From assembly GCA_963854835.1 (NCBI GenBank), contig OY978526.1, forward strand, positions 90,055,846-90,119,845: a stretch of DNA of 64,000 bases, given 5' to 3'. The position numbers and the translations under genes were made by a program. Shown here in pieces: positions 1 through 9,523 of this stretch; the first letter of the stretch is position 1, and every line of letters begins with the position of its first letter. Below the pieces are notes generated by a model. The model searched no databases. It saw nothing but the letters and a program-made list of their open reading frames with translations, and was not told the origin of the DNA. Source of the DNA: Megamerina dolium. Lineage: Eukaryota; Arthropoda; Insecta; Diptera; Megamerinidae.

Positions 1-1
1 T

Positions 2-85
2 GTACGTGAGCAACAGATGAAAGCTGAACACCGGGCTATGTTGGCTGCAAAATTACGTGAAGAATTTATACGTACCTCAACGACA

Positions 86-120
<35 letters not shown>

Positions 121-211
121 GACAACAACACCCAGGCCACTTGTATACTTGGATCCGGAAGCAGCAATGACAATTGCCCAAAATATTGCACATGAAAATA
201 AAATTTCAAAG
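2..211 (+). CDS. CBM14 protein gene, exon (5' end outside window)
   Basis: The frame is open from base 2 and encodes a charged segment, a poly-Thr linker and ...NKISK. The donor is AAG|GTTAGT, phase 0. Acceptors upstream are not visible, so an ATG at 17 is probably internal. Confidence 0.75.
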
Positions 212-3200
212 GTTAGTTAAGCATTGATTTGAAACAAATTGACAAAATTAGAATATATTCCGTACGTAATACTTTAAGGATTACCTCCTTTTATTGGTGA
301 CAGAAAAGAAATTGAAGCAAGGGGTGTTATTTTTGCTGCATTAGCTCTTTCGATAGGGATTTTTATGGTTTGACATATGAGAATTGTCAAACTGTGTTTA
401 CATTTGTGTTCAGTAAAATTTGACATTTCATCATGAATTGTTTAACGCTTCCAAATTGTGGAATTTTATTTTCAAAAAAAAAAAAAAAAAAAAATTCTGT
501 TCGCGAAGTTCACAGAACAATTCGTCCATTTTATGGTCGTCATAATTTCTGGTTGAACGGTTATGTTAATGAACAAAATTGCCATATGTGGAATGAAGAC
601 AATCGTCAAGCTGTCATTGAATCACCATTACATCCATTAAAAATGTCTCTTTGGCATGGTTTACACGCTGCCGGCATACGTGGGGCCTTATTTCTTTCGA
701 AATGAGGAAGTAGCTGCCGTTACGGTGAATGGCGTGCATTATCGAGCCTTGCTAACTGACATTTGGTTTCCATAAATTGATCAGCTAAACATTGACGACA
801 TTAGGTTTGAACAAGATGGAGCTACACGCCAAACAGTGCATGCAACAATTGAGTTATTGCAAAATCAATTTGGCGACAATTTTCTTTCCAGAGGCGGTCC
901 TGCTAATTGGCCTCCTCCTTCGTGCGATTTAACGTCTCTTGACTACATTTTATGGAGCTATGTTAAGTCACTGGTTTATGCCGACAAACTAGCAAATCTT
1001 TAAGCGTTAGAAGCCAATATTCAAGCCAGCTTCCCAAGAATGGACGGGTCTACGTTCCGGAAGCACTCGACCACGTGGTCGATCAATGTCCATTCACCTC
1101 ATCAGAACACGGAAATGCTTTGTACGGGAAAAAACAAAAAATAAAAATAAATATGTGGCCACATAAAGCCCCAAAGGGCTCATTGGCCGAGCTTCTCTTC
1201 CATTACTGTTGTGCGTCTTAAATTTTGGACAATATTAGAAGGGACCTACTTATTTTAGCCGGTTCCGAACGGCAGAACACTTGTGACATCACTTTTTCTG
1301 AGCTTTGTCACAGAGTTCTTTAAGAAGCTTTTTCATGGCAAGTTGTTACTGTCGGAAGAACTGCCAATTGCTTGCCGACAGGTGGGTACCGTTCGAAAGA
1401 AAAATCTTATCGATATTAAATTTGTTATGCATCAGCCGGGGATTGTACCACCGACCTACAGATCAGAAGGCGAACACACTAACCACTGAGCTACGGCACC
1501 CACAAGCACAATACGGAAAAAACAAAACATTTCCGTATTTTTGCTGCTACAACAACAACAATAACAACAATATTCAAGCCACCATTGACGAAATACGGCC
1601 AGATTTATTGGAAAAAAGTCACTCGTAGCCTTGGTGAACATATGGCCGAAATAATATTTAAAAAATAAATGGCATGAAATTATCTAAGAGATTAAAATAA
1701 AAAACTTCATTCCAATAATATTTCTTTCTTTTATTTTGCTTCAAAGTTCTCAAGTTCTTTAAAAAAACACCAGATATATATTTTTTATTTTGTTTGCCTT
1801 ACTTCTTTGGAGCTGCTACTGTGGAATATGTATAGGAATGTATTTTTATATTTAATTATATCCAATAGTGCAATAAAAAAAGTGGTCGACCGTGCGAGTC
1901 TACCAAGATGAGCCAAATCCAACAAAAACCATATTTTGGAGGTGTCTAAGACGAAGCCGCAAAAGTGCTTCGACATTTGGTTTGAGCGGATGCAAAATTG
2001 TATAAGTCTTCATGGAGAATACTTTGTAAAACAATAATACCATTTTTGATGAAAACCAAATGCATTTTCATACATTTTTTAAAAAATATAAAATGCAACC
2101 CTCGTAATAAAGCTTCGTTTCCTATGATATCCATAATAATTTTAAAGCAATTAATAACATGGTGTCACGGTGATTATGTAACTACTTTCTATCCAAGTGT
2201 TGCTGAGAAAGTCGCATTTAAATTGTTATCATTGCATTGTTAGCGAAGGCAGCACTCATTGTACACATCGCTTTTTAACTCCCAAAACCTTCATTAAGGT
2301 GATTCACAGAGTTTCAGTTGCTACTGAAATCATGTTCGATTCATAGATGAAATTTCAAAGCAACACTTTGAGTTTTTTACTATGATTTCTATTGCTGATG
2401 CACTTTTTGGACGTCCTTCTTGGACTTGTACGGTTACGCTTGAACTCAGCAACCCAGTTATGTATATTTCGTAGTGAAGGTGAAAAGACCGTATACATTT
2501 TAAACCCCAGTTCATGAATTTTTTGTAGTTCTAAAAGCTCAAAAATGAGCATTCAAGCATTACATTGCAAAATATTGTAGAAGTCTGAGCCAAATTGTCA
2601 TAAAATTTACAATAAAGTCACTAAACCTCGACATAATGAAATAAAATATTTTCTTGAAGGCATCACTGAAATCGGTAATTCTTGAAAAAGGCTGCACTAT
2701 TATTTTATCAATATCAATAAAATAAAGGCACATAGGTTTTATGGTGAGGTTACCGAATCATAGAGCATAGATATTTTTAAAAATGAATAATAAAAGAATA
2801 TTATTGTTGAGCATATTTGATTGAGGTGGAATTAGAAAGAATTTACTTATATTAATCGGTTCTGAGCGCTGAATGCGAACGCCATTTTTATGCATGCAAG
2901 ACTAAAAAAAAATTATTTTTCACTTTTAGGTTATGAATGCTCCAAAAGAATACTATCCAGTTGGTTATGATAAGAATTTTGATGATAATTTCAAATCGAA
3001 AGTGGATCTACCGCCTACAAGTTTTACATGTGGCAAACAGAAACATTTTCCTGGACTATATGCTGATACAGACTTGGCTTGCATGGTAATTACGAATAAC
3101 ACGAATCAACTATTAATGACTATAAATTAAGAATGTTTTTTTTTTTTTGCTTCGTTTTAAAAGGTTTTCCATGTATGTGCTTTAACTGATGATGGCTTAG

Positions 3201-3568
3201 TGCGTAAATCTTTTCTGTGTCCGGAAAATACACTCTTCGATCAAACGATACTCAAGTGCAATTGGTGGTTCTATGTGGATTGTAGTGCTAGCAAAAGTGT
3301 TTACGATTCCAATATACCAATATCGAAAAGTTATCAACTAATGAAATCACTAACATATTTTTCAAAGTACAATAAACATAAAGATGGTGCTGCTGCTGCT
3401 GATGATGATGATGATAATTACAATGGTAACAATGATGGACTCGATATACAAACACTTAAGGAAACCATGAAGGAAGCAACACGTAATCAAGATCATGCAA
3501 ATACAGTGGATAAATCTGTGTCACAAAAATTCAATGATGATAATCATCAAAGTACGAATGAAGCATGA
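2..3568 (+). CDS. Secreted-type CBM14 (peritrophin-A) chitin-binding protein, 5'-partial, three exons
   Basis: Three plus-strand exons join at 2..211, 2930..3085 and 3164..3568, all phase 0, giving 256 visible residues; the start lies left of the window. The visible part begins with a charged stretch, then a Thr-only linker and a PRPLVYLDPEAA segment. One chitin-binding type-2 module follows, with six cysteines in family order: TCGK, LACM, HVCA, FLCP, LKCN and VDCS, with the aromatic pair WWF before the last Cys. The module is split by the second intron. The C-terminal tail is acidic and Asn/Asp-rich with an Ala/Asp run. The family binds chitin in cuticle or peritrophic matrix; a single domain suggests a CPAP1-type cuticular protein, which is inference. 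Intron 1 (2.7 kb) is loaded with transposon debris. No ortholog name is assigned. Confidence 0.85.
1029..1570 (+). mobile_element. Short retroposon with (ACA)n tail, copy 1, containing a nested SINE
   Basis: The insert is flanked by the direct repeat CAATATTCAAGCCA (1015-1028 and 1568-1581), consistent with a target-site duplication. It starts GCTTCCCAAGAATGGACGGG and ends CATTTCCGTATTTTTGC followed by an ACA/ATA-rich tail. A second copy with the same head and tail lies at 45343-45440 on the other strand. The SINE at 1147-1502 is nested inside. Confidence 0.7.
1147..1502 (-). mobile_element. tRNA-derived SINE, copy 1
   Basis: On the minus strand the head reads GGGTGCCGTAGCTCAGTGG, a tRNA-like A box, followed about 40 nt later by a degenerate B box. 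The body matches the copies at 8755, 22552, 45630 and 53605. A slightly imperfect direct repeat TACGG(G)AAAAAACAAAA flanks it at 1123-1139 and 1512-1528. Confidence 0.8.
2330..2552 (-). mobile_element. Mariner transposase N-terminal fragment
   Basis: Two overlapping minus-strand frames read NIHNWVAEFKRNRTS and then EGRPKSASAIEIIVKN. These match the mariner helix-turn-helix linker pattern (WVAEFKRGRTS...GRPK) seen in the better copies at 36490 and 17253, with a frameshift between them. No terminal repeats were identified. Confidence 0.55.
2930..3085 (+). CDS. CBM14 protein gene, exon carrying first two domain cysteines
   Basis: The acceptor is a T-rich tract ending TTTTAG|GTTATG and the donor is GCATG|GTAATT, both phase 0. 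It encodes VMNAPKEYYPVGYDKN and the start of the CBM14 module (TCGK, LACM). Confidence 0.82.
3164..3568 (+). CDS. CBM14 protein gene, terminal exon
   Basis: The acceptor is TTTTAAAAG|GTTTTCC. The frame continues VFHVCALTDDG, completing the six-Cys module (HVC, FLC, LKC, VDC), then runs through an Ala/Asp-rich tail to TGA at 3566-3568. Confidence 0.85.
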   Translation, partial: VFHVCALTDDGLVRKSFLCPENTLFDQTILKCNWWFYVDCSASKSVYDSNIPISKSYQLMKSLTYFSKYNKHKDGAAAADDDDDNYNGNNDGLDIQTLKETMKEATRNQDHANTVDKSVSQKFNDDNHQSTNEA

Positions 3569-4063
3569 GATAGGAGGATGAAAACATCTGAGACTTAATT
3601 GCGCTTAACTTGAGAATACACATACATACATAGATGTCAACTATTACATATAATCTGTGCATACGCATATTATCTGCTATAATTGCAGTCTATTCGTCCT
3701 CTCTATTAGGTTATATATAGCAATTATAAATATATTTCAATGTACTCGTATGTATGTATGGTAGGTCTTCATTTGTATAGTCTTAATCACATGTACATGT
3801 ATCACGAGTGTACATATGTGTCATAGTTTATTTTGGAGTGGAATATTGTTTTCTCTCTCTCTCTCTCTTGTAATTAATTGTACAATTATGCATATAATAA
3901 TTTTGTTGTATTTACGTATTAGTAATTAGTATGTAAGTTATCATTTATTTAGTAAAATTTGTTTCGAATTTGTTTATTGATAAACACACATACTTCCACA
4001 GCCACTTGTTAATGTGTTTATGTGTGATTGTAATTAATATAAATTATTTATTCCTTTTATAAG

Positions 4064-4069
4064 AATAAA
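4064..4069 (+). terminator. Candidate poly(A) signal of the CBM14 gene
   Basis: AATAAA lies about 500 nt after the stop codon. The intervening 3569-4060 is AT-rich, with a (TC)n run near 3850-3868, and contains no ORF; it is best read as 3' UTR. Confidence 0.45.
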
Positions 4070-4407
4070 AGCTAAAATTTATATCAAAAATATATATAAT
4101 TCTACAGCCTTTATATATTGAATATAAATGTCCCCGCAATGATTTCCACTTCACCTAAGTGCGTTTAAGTTGGACATAGTTGTGTTTGTATTTCCAATGA
4201 CTGTCACAACATACCCTGCAACTAATGCAGGATTAATCTCTTTAGACATTAATCGTTGGGGATAAATTTTTAAATGAATTAATATATTTAGAGATTTTTT
4301 ACACTTTCAAGTGATTCGTCAAAATTAAAAAAAAAAAGTTTTATTTTTTAGAAGAGAATTATCATGCAATTCTTCTTATTCTTCTTCTTCTTTGTCCTAG
4401 CCTTTTC

Positions 4408-5415
4408 CTATTTGGGGTCGGCTCTCCTTGTACGATATTTCCAGGTCGTGGGATCCTGTGTCGTCTCCTCGTTTAGGGGTTTGCTACGCAAATCGGATTT
4501 TATTAAGTTGCACCAAGTTCGAAGTGGTCTTCCTGGGCCTCTTTTACTCTCTTCCATTGCCAATGTTCTCCTCAATACGTGATCTTCCAGTTTCCTCATC
4601 ACATGACCATACCAGGGGAGGCGATTTTCTTGCAGCTTATATGTGGTAGGCGCCACATTGTTGCTTCTACGGACGTACCTATTCTGGACTTTATCGAGTA
4701 GGGTAACACTTCTGGCCCAACGTAGCATACGCATTTCTGCCACATGTAGTTTCTGTTGTAGGTTCTGCGGTGTCGCCCAGCACTCAGAGGAATAAAGCAT
4801 TGCTGGTCTGACAGTAGATTTGTAGATTTTGCCTTTTATGTGTTGTGGCATCCTCTTGTCTCAAAGAACGCCTGATGTGGATCTCCAGCTCTGCCACCCA
4901 CATTGGATCCTATGTGATATTTCTTTGTTTACACTAATATGCGAGCCAAGGTATTTGAAGATTTCGACGCTCTTGATGGAATCGCTGTCAAGTTTTAGGC
5001 AAGTTTTTTCGGCTTCTCCTTCGAACTGGAACTCAATCATCTCGGTTTTGCTACGGCTTACCCTCAAGCCATTTGATTCAAGTGCGTCCACCCATAGGTC
5101 CAGCTTTCCTTGTAGAGCAGCTTTATTTTCGGCGAGTAGCACAACGTCGTCTGCGTATAAAAGCGTCGATGGCAGGCTGTCTTGTATGTCACGCGTAAGT
5201 AGATCCATCACCAGATTGAAAAGCAGCGGGCTAAGGGCTGAGCCCCGGTGGACGCCCACATTTACATTAAGAGGTTTCGTGAGCCCAGATATGCATCTCG
5301 CTTGTGTAGTGACTTGGTGGTAAGTGTCTTGTACTTACTTTATGGTGCTTTCTGTGATAGACTGGGATCATAGCGCCTGCCACACTAGACTTCTAGACAC
5401 ACGATCGAATGCGAG
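4408..5415 (-). pseudogene. RTE-like non-LTR retrotransposon reverse transcriptase fragment
   Basis: The minus-strand frame contains AFDRVSRSLVW, then VGVHRGSALSPLLFNLVMD, the catalytic LLYADDVVLLAE and FKYLGS. After an in-frame TGA near 4863 the same frame continues with the RTE-type C-terminus (RMLRWA, GPGRPLRTW). The endonuclease half is absent, so this is a 5'-truncated remnant with stops also near 5330 and 5375. It lies between the CBM14 gene and the DUF745 pair. Confidence 0.8.
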
Positions 5416-6383
5416 AATTATAATGCAATTAATGAAAATAAATTATTTTGATGCGAATAGCGGTAAAAAGCAAGAATGGTTAAATTGTCAAATAGTGGAA
5501 ATGAAAATATACTTGAAAATTATAAAAAAAAATTTCGAACAGTGCAACTAATCTATTTATAGAAGGCGACTAATCCACATTTGTACCCGTTCAGGTATAA
5601 AAGGGTACAATTGGTCTCTTCATAGGACATGCTCGAACAAAATGGATCAGTTCACTCCATATAAAGAGATCAAAAGTGCGATTAGTCGCATGTTCTTTTG
5701 CGACTGATCCCGGTCACATCCCGGACGCGTCGCATTTTTTTTCAGGGTATCTGCGTTCTATAGAAAGATGCTTCATCACAACTGTCTTTTTTTTACCAAA
5801 TAGGTTGTTCCTTATTTCAATTTTCAACGACTAATTAATCCAGCATCATATGAGAGATATGGAGTATCAAATTTTAAAGGGTGATTGCGATTACATTAAT
5901 ATCACAACAACATACAAATATTCAGTAATTAGCTTCTTTGACTATATTTTTACTTAAAACTATAGTCAAACGAGGGGTTGAGTCATGAAAACGTTTACTT
6001 ACCCTATACCACTTCATTATGTAGGGCAGCCGCAGTGTACGACGAGACTAAGTGTACAAATTTCAAATAATAACTTAAATAGATTTTATTCACTCGACTA
6101 TAAAATATACGTTTATACATGCTTATAAAATTATATACATATGCAAATTAAACGAACTGAATGGATTGCCAATCAAATGATATTCATTGCTTTCAGTCTC
6201 TTAATTCGCAAAAAAATAAAATAGAATAAAAAAATTCATACAGAAAAAAAAAACAATATTTTGCATTCAGCATTTATCTTGTCACGGTTTCATTGGAAAA
6301 CTACATATACAGCATATCCAAAATATAAGAAAGCAATCATGTAAATAATTACCCATCCACCATTAATATACATAATGGCTGTG
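5416..6383. other. Intergenic stretch; TATA-like box and repeated CGACTAATC motif
   Basis: No supported gene. At 5543-5720 variants of GCGACTAATC occur four times in both orientations, and TATAAAA at 5596-5602 lies inside the short inverted repeat TTGTACCC/GGGTACAA. TTTATT at 6085-6090 is a possible minus-strand poly(A) signal for the gene at 6384. Confidence 0.4.
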
Positions 6384-7082
6384 TTACTTATCCGATAACA
6401 ACATTCGCCTACTCCGTGCAGCATTAATTTTTGCCTCGTGGGCTGCAGAGGCTGCTTTGTACGCTGCCTGCTTTGTGTTTGCGAAATCAGAGCGAGCAGC
6501 ACATAGTTGACGCAACAATTGCTCAACACGCATTTTAGCCGCATCCAGTAGCTGTTGTTTTTCGGACAATTCGTCTTGCGCACCAGTTGCTGCTTGTTCT
6601 GCATTGCCTACATTAGCTTGTGCCGTCTGCAGAGCTTTTGTAAGGGTCTGTAGTTGCATTCGGGCTTGTCGAGCTGCCTGCGAAGCGGCATTAAAATTAT
6701 TTTGTGCATTCATAAGAGATGAGCTCTCTTCTTGTACCACAGCTTCAGCTTCACGTACCTCATGTTCGAGTTGTTCCATAATCTGTTGTTTGCCAGCTAA
6801 TGCGGCTTCCGCTGTTTTTGCTGCTTGCCTTGCTCTGTCTGCCAGTTGCATTTTGATGTGTCGTGAGGCTGCGGCTGCCGCATCGTTTTGTGCATCTGAA
6901 GCAGCTTTTGCTTCCTGTGCTGCTTTTTGTGCAATGCTGGTGGCTTTTTGTTTCGGTGATCCCGAACCCAATAAATTTGGTTGTTGACACGAACCACCAG
7001 AATGTTCTGATGAATCATCCGTCTGTGTGAAATCTGAGTAAAGACCTTGAGCCATGCGTTTGCCATTATTTCTACGAATCTT
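6384..7082 (-). CDS. DUF745 protein A, main exon
   Basis: The acceptor is CTCTGCAG|AAGATTCG, phase 0; the exon ends at a stop (6384-6386). It encodes KIRRNNGKRMAQGLYSDF and the whole coiled-coil domain. Confidence 0.88.
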   Translation of the reverse strand, partial: KIRRNNGKRMAQGLYSDFTQTDDSSEHSGGSCQQPNLLGSGSPKQKATSIAQKAAQEAKAASDAQNDAAAAASRHIKMQLADRARQAAKTAEAALAGKQQIMEQLEHEVREAEAVVQEESSSLMNAQNNFNAASQAARQARMQLQTLTKALQTAQANVGNAEQAATGAQDELSEKQQLLDAAKMRVEQLLRQLCAARSDFANTKQAAYKAASAAHEAKINAARSRRMLLSDK

Positions 7083-7219
7083 CTGCAGAGCGGATGAGTA
7101 AATTGTGATTTGCATGAGGTAGATTATCGTCATTCAGTACTTACTTGGCCGCTCCAATTGGCTTTTACGGCTAAAAGTTGGATTGTTAGAAAAACTACCA
7201 GCAATATATTCCAACGCAT
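6384..7219 (-). CDS. Secreted DUF745-family coiled-coil protein A (257 aa)
   Basis: Two minus-strand exons join in phase 0: 7145..7219 (25 codons) and 6384..7082 (232 residues plus stop). Exon 1 encodes MRWNILLVVFLTIQLLAVKA, a classic signal peptide, so the protein should enter the secretory pathway. The mature part has a short Ser/Asp linker and then about 180 residues of Ala/Gln/Glu-rich heptad-like sequence (SPKQKATSIAQKAAQEAKAA, EVREAEAVVQEESSSL, RQLCAARSDFANTKQAAYKAA), the DUF745 signature known from tandem Drosophila genes of unknown function. It lies 147 nt downstream of paralog B and shares its intron position. No catalytic residues are apparent. An alternative start at 7133 would lose the signal peptide and is less likely. 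Confidence 0.88.
7145..7219 (-). CDS. DUF745 protein A, signal-peptide exon
   Basis: Seventy-five bases begin ATG CGT TGG AAT and end CAA|GTAAGT at the donor. The encoded 25 residues are a hydrophobic signal sequence ending near VKA-NWSGQ. Confidence 0.85.
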
Positions 7220-7243
7220 TTCACACAAAATCGTGATATTGTA

Positions 7244-7249
7244 TTTATT
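7244..7249 (-). terminator. Candidate poly(A) signal of DUF745 gene B
   Basis: AATAAA on the minus strand lies about 120 nt after the stop codon, squeezed between gene B and the start codon of gene A. Confidence 0.5.
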
Positions 7250-7366
7250 TCAATATTGAAATGTATGAAAATATATAAATTGATTTCTTAAAAATCTTTG
7301 TCTATTGTACATAAAATGCAAAGCTATTGGCACTTGTAGTCTAAAAATATGAACACCAGTATCGTC

Positions 7367-8122
7367 TTAGTGACGCTGACGATGGTGCTCCATAAGGTAT
7401 TTCTTCGTAAGCATACGACGGTTGCGTGCCGCATTAACCTTAGCCTCGTGTGCAGCGCTGGCTGCTTTGTAGGCTGCCTTTTTAGTATTGGCAAAGTCAG
7501 CGCGAGCAGCGCACAGCTGACGCAACAACTCCTCAACACGATTCTTGGCTGCCTCCAGCAGTTGAGTTTTTTCCGCTAACTCTTGTTGTGCACCATTAGC
7601 TGCCTGTTCTGCATTACCAACATTCGCTTGTGCCGTTTGGACAGCCTGTGTCAGTGTCTTGAGCTGCATTTGAGCTTGTTGCGCGGCTTGTACTGCAGCA
7701 TTTACATTGTTTTGTGCATTTTGCAATGATGAACTCTCCTCTTGTACTACAGCTTCAGCTTCGCGTACCTCTTGTTCGAGTTGTTCCACTATCTGTTGCT
7801 TACCGGCCAGAGCCGCTTCGGCTGCTTTGGCTGCTTGCATCGCTTTTTCAGCCAATTGTGTTTTCACCTGATGCGCTGCTGCTTGTCCAGCTGCCGATTG
7901 TGCATCAGAGGCGGCTTTGGCCTCTTGTGCTGCCTTTTGTGCAATGCTGGTAGCCTTTTGTTTGGGTGAGCCAGATCCCAATGGATTCTGTTGGTTATCC
8001 TGACAACCGCCGCCTCCCTCACCATTTTCAGCAGAGTTCTCTGATCCTCGTGATGATCCCTCATCCCCTGAAAAATCTGAATAAAGGCTCTGTACCATAC
8101 GCTTGGCATTTTTCGAATGGAT
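7367..8122 (-). CDS. DUF745 protein B, main exon
   Basis: The acceptor is TCAAGTAG|ATCCATTCG in phase 0, and the exon runs to TAA at 7367-7369. Confidence 0.88.
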   Translation of the reverse strand: MHSKNAKRMVQSLYSDFSGDEGSSRGSENSAENGEGGGGCQDNQQNPLGSGSPKQKATSIAQKAAQEAKAASDAQSAAGQAAAHQVKTQLAEKAMQAAKAAEAALAGKQQIVEQLEQEVREAEAVVQEESSSLQNAQNNVNAAVQAAQQAQMQLKTLTQAVQTAQANVGNAEQAANGAQQELAEKTQLLEAAKNRVEELLRQLCAARADFANTKKAAYKAASAAHEAKVNAARNRRMLTKKYLMEHHRQRH

Positions 8123-8264
8123 CTACTTGAGAAAGGCTGTCGTTTCAGTATTGTTTAAAGTACAACTTTAATGTGCCTTATCTTACCTTGTTCATATTGT
8201 AACCATGTACTCTGGCCATAGAGTGTATTGCTAACAAACCAAAAATTAAAATGCTCCAATTCAT
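7367..8264 (-). CDS. Secreted DUF745-family coiled-coil protein B (277 aa)
   Basis: Minus-strand exons 8187..8264 (26 codons) and 7367..8122 join in phase 0. Exon 1 encodes MNWSILIFGLLAIHSMARVHG, a signal peptide. Exon 2 starts IHSKNAKRMVQSLYSDF, aligning with KIRRNNGKRMAQGLYSDF of paralog A, then a Gly/Ser/Glu-rich spacer and the DUF745 region, nearly identical to A over long blocks (SPKQKATSIAQKAAQEAKAA, QANVGNAEQAA). The C-terminus ends LTKKYLMEHHRQRH. High identity and conserved intron position indicate tandem duplication. A TTTATT at 7244-7249 (AATAAA on the coding strand) gives a plausible 3' end just before gene A. The function is unknown; extracellular location is inferred from the signal peptide. 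Confidence 0.88.
8187..8264 (-). CDS. DUF745 protein B, signal-peptide exon
   Basis: The exon starts ATG AAT TGG AGC and ends AAC AAG|GTAAGA. It is 78 bases, phase 0, with a hydrophobic N-terminus. Confidence 0.85.
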
Positions 8265-9523
8265 TTAAGTGTATAAAAAATAAAATTATTTTGAATGATG
8301 GAATATTTTATTTTTGTATGTCGTATATATCACTTGAAAGATCGAACATTTTAGACGTTTTTTTTTTTGAAATCATATCAATGAAAGAATTAACTACAGT
8401 GGTTCCAGCCAAGACAGTAAGACCTACATAATCAGTCTTTCCGAAACCGTGAAGAGCTATATCTTTATCTGATGCTATTAAAAAGTTATTTTAATATTAA
8501 AAAAAATTGTATGTGTAGAAATATTACACAGTCACAATGAAATCGATCTAGCCTTTTATTGAATGAAATATTTTTTTATTTTTATGAAAGTGAGAGGAGA
8601 GGATTGCGGTGAACATAATTCGTCAGCAACTCTTCGCCAACGGATACGGTTTTGTGCTCGTTCCACAAGAATCCAAGCGATTTCATTTCGACCTCCGTTT
8701 AGTTATGTCAGGTGATTCAGAGCCTACTTGGCGTGCTTTCACAGGGTGTGGCCAATCGGTGTGGGTTCAATCCCCGACCGTGACATCTTTCATATTGAAA
8801 ATATTTTTTCTTTCGAACGGTGCTCAACTGTCGGCAAGTAATTGGCAATTCTTCCAGCAGTATCAATTTGCCATGAAAAAGCTTCTAAAATAACTCTGTG
8901 ACAAAGTTCAGAAAAAGTGATGCCACAAGGGTTCTGTAGTTCGGAGCCAGCTAAAATAAGTAGGCCTCTTCTAATACTGTCCAAAATTTAACACACACAA
9001 CAGTAATGGAAGAGTAGCTAGGCCAAAGAACCCTTCGGGGCTTATAAGTGCCACATATTTATTGATTTTTTTTAGTTAGAAAAGCAGCTGCTACACCATC
9101 TTCAATACAGTACTTGGAATGGATCAGATAATTTACTTTTATGAAGAATGTAGAATCTTGCATCGTTGTAGCTTTCTCTAGTAAGCCCAACAAGTTTTTC
9201 TTCGCAGTGTAGCTTCTGATGCAGTCAACTGTTTTGTCAGAGGTTTCAGGCTTTAAGTTTCTTTATGCGGACGATTGTGTATTGGGTTCGCGGTGCAAAG
9301 CATTCTGGGGATAGTTAAGTTCTCTTGTGACAGTCCTTCTGCTTGAAAAAGGTACCCCGATAATGAAGTCATCGCGATGGAGTGTGTCATACTTCAATTT
9401 AATTTCTGGTGCTGGTGCTGGTAGCCAATTGAACTAAAATTGTTCTAGATATTCAGTAAAAATCGTTGTATATTATTTCAAAATAGATTTCTACTTGTTG
9501 AACTGGTTCCTAAGATATTATTA
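8265..9523. other. Intergenic AT-rich DNA upstream of DUF745 gene B
   Basis: Apart from the SINE I see no gene. The first 300 bases should hold the promoter of gene B, but no clear TATA box stands out. Confidence 0.3.
8755..9068 (+). mobile_element. tRNA-derived SINE, copy 2 (head degenerate)
   Basis: A B box GGGTTCAATCCCC is followed by the family body (CGGCAAGTAATTGGCAATTC, CCATGAAAAAGCTTCTAAAA, TAATACTGTCCAAAATTTAA) and the 3' end GTGCCACATATTTATTGA plus a T-run. The A box is not recognisable. Confidence 0.75.

Larger units (their letters stand above)
433..1660 (+). mobile_element. Decayed IS630/Tc1-mariner-type transposase fragment, interrupted by a retroposon
   Basis: Conceptual translation shows transposase landmarks: RTIRPFYGRHN, a region resembling GYVNEQNCHMW, then FEQDGATRQT, GPANWPPPSCDLTSLDY and a C-terminus near GEHMAEIIFKK. 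Frameshifts, an in-frame stop and an insertion of about 540 bp (1029-1570) make it non-functional. A poly-A run at 474-494 breaks the helix-turn-helix part. It sits inside intron 1 of the CBM14 gene. Confidence 0.75.
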
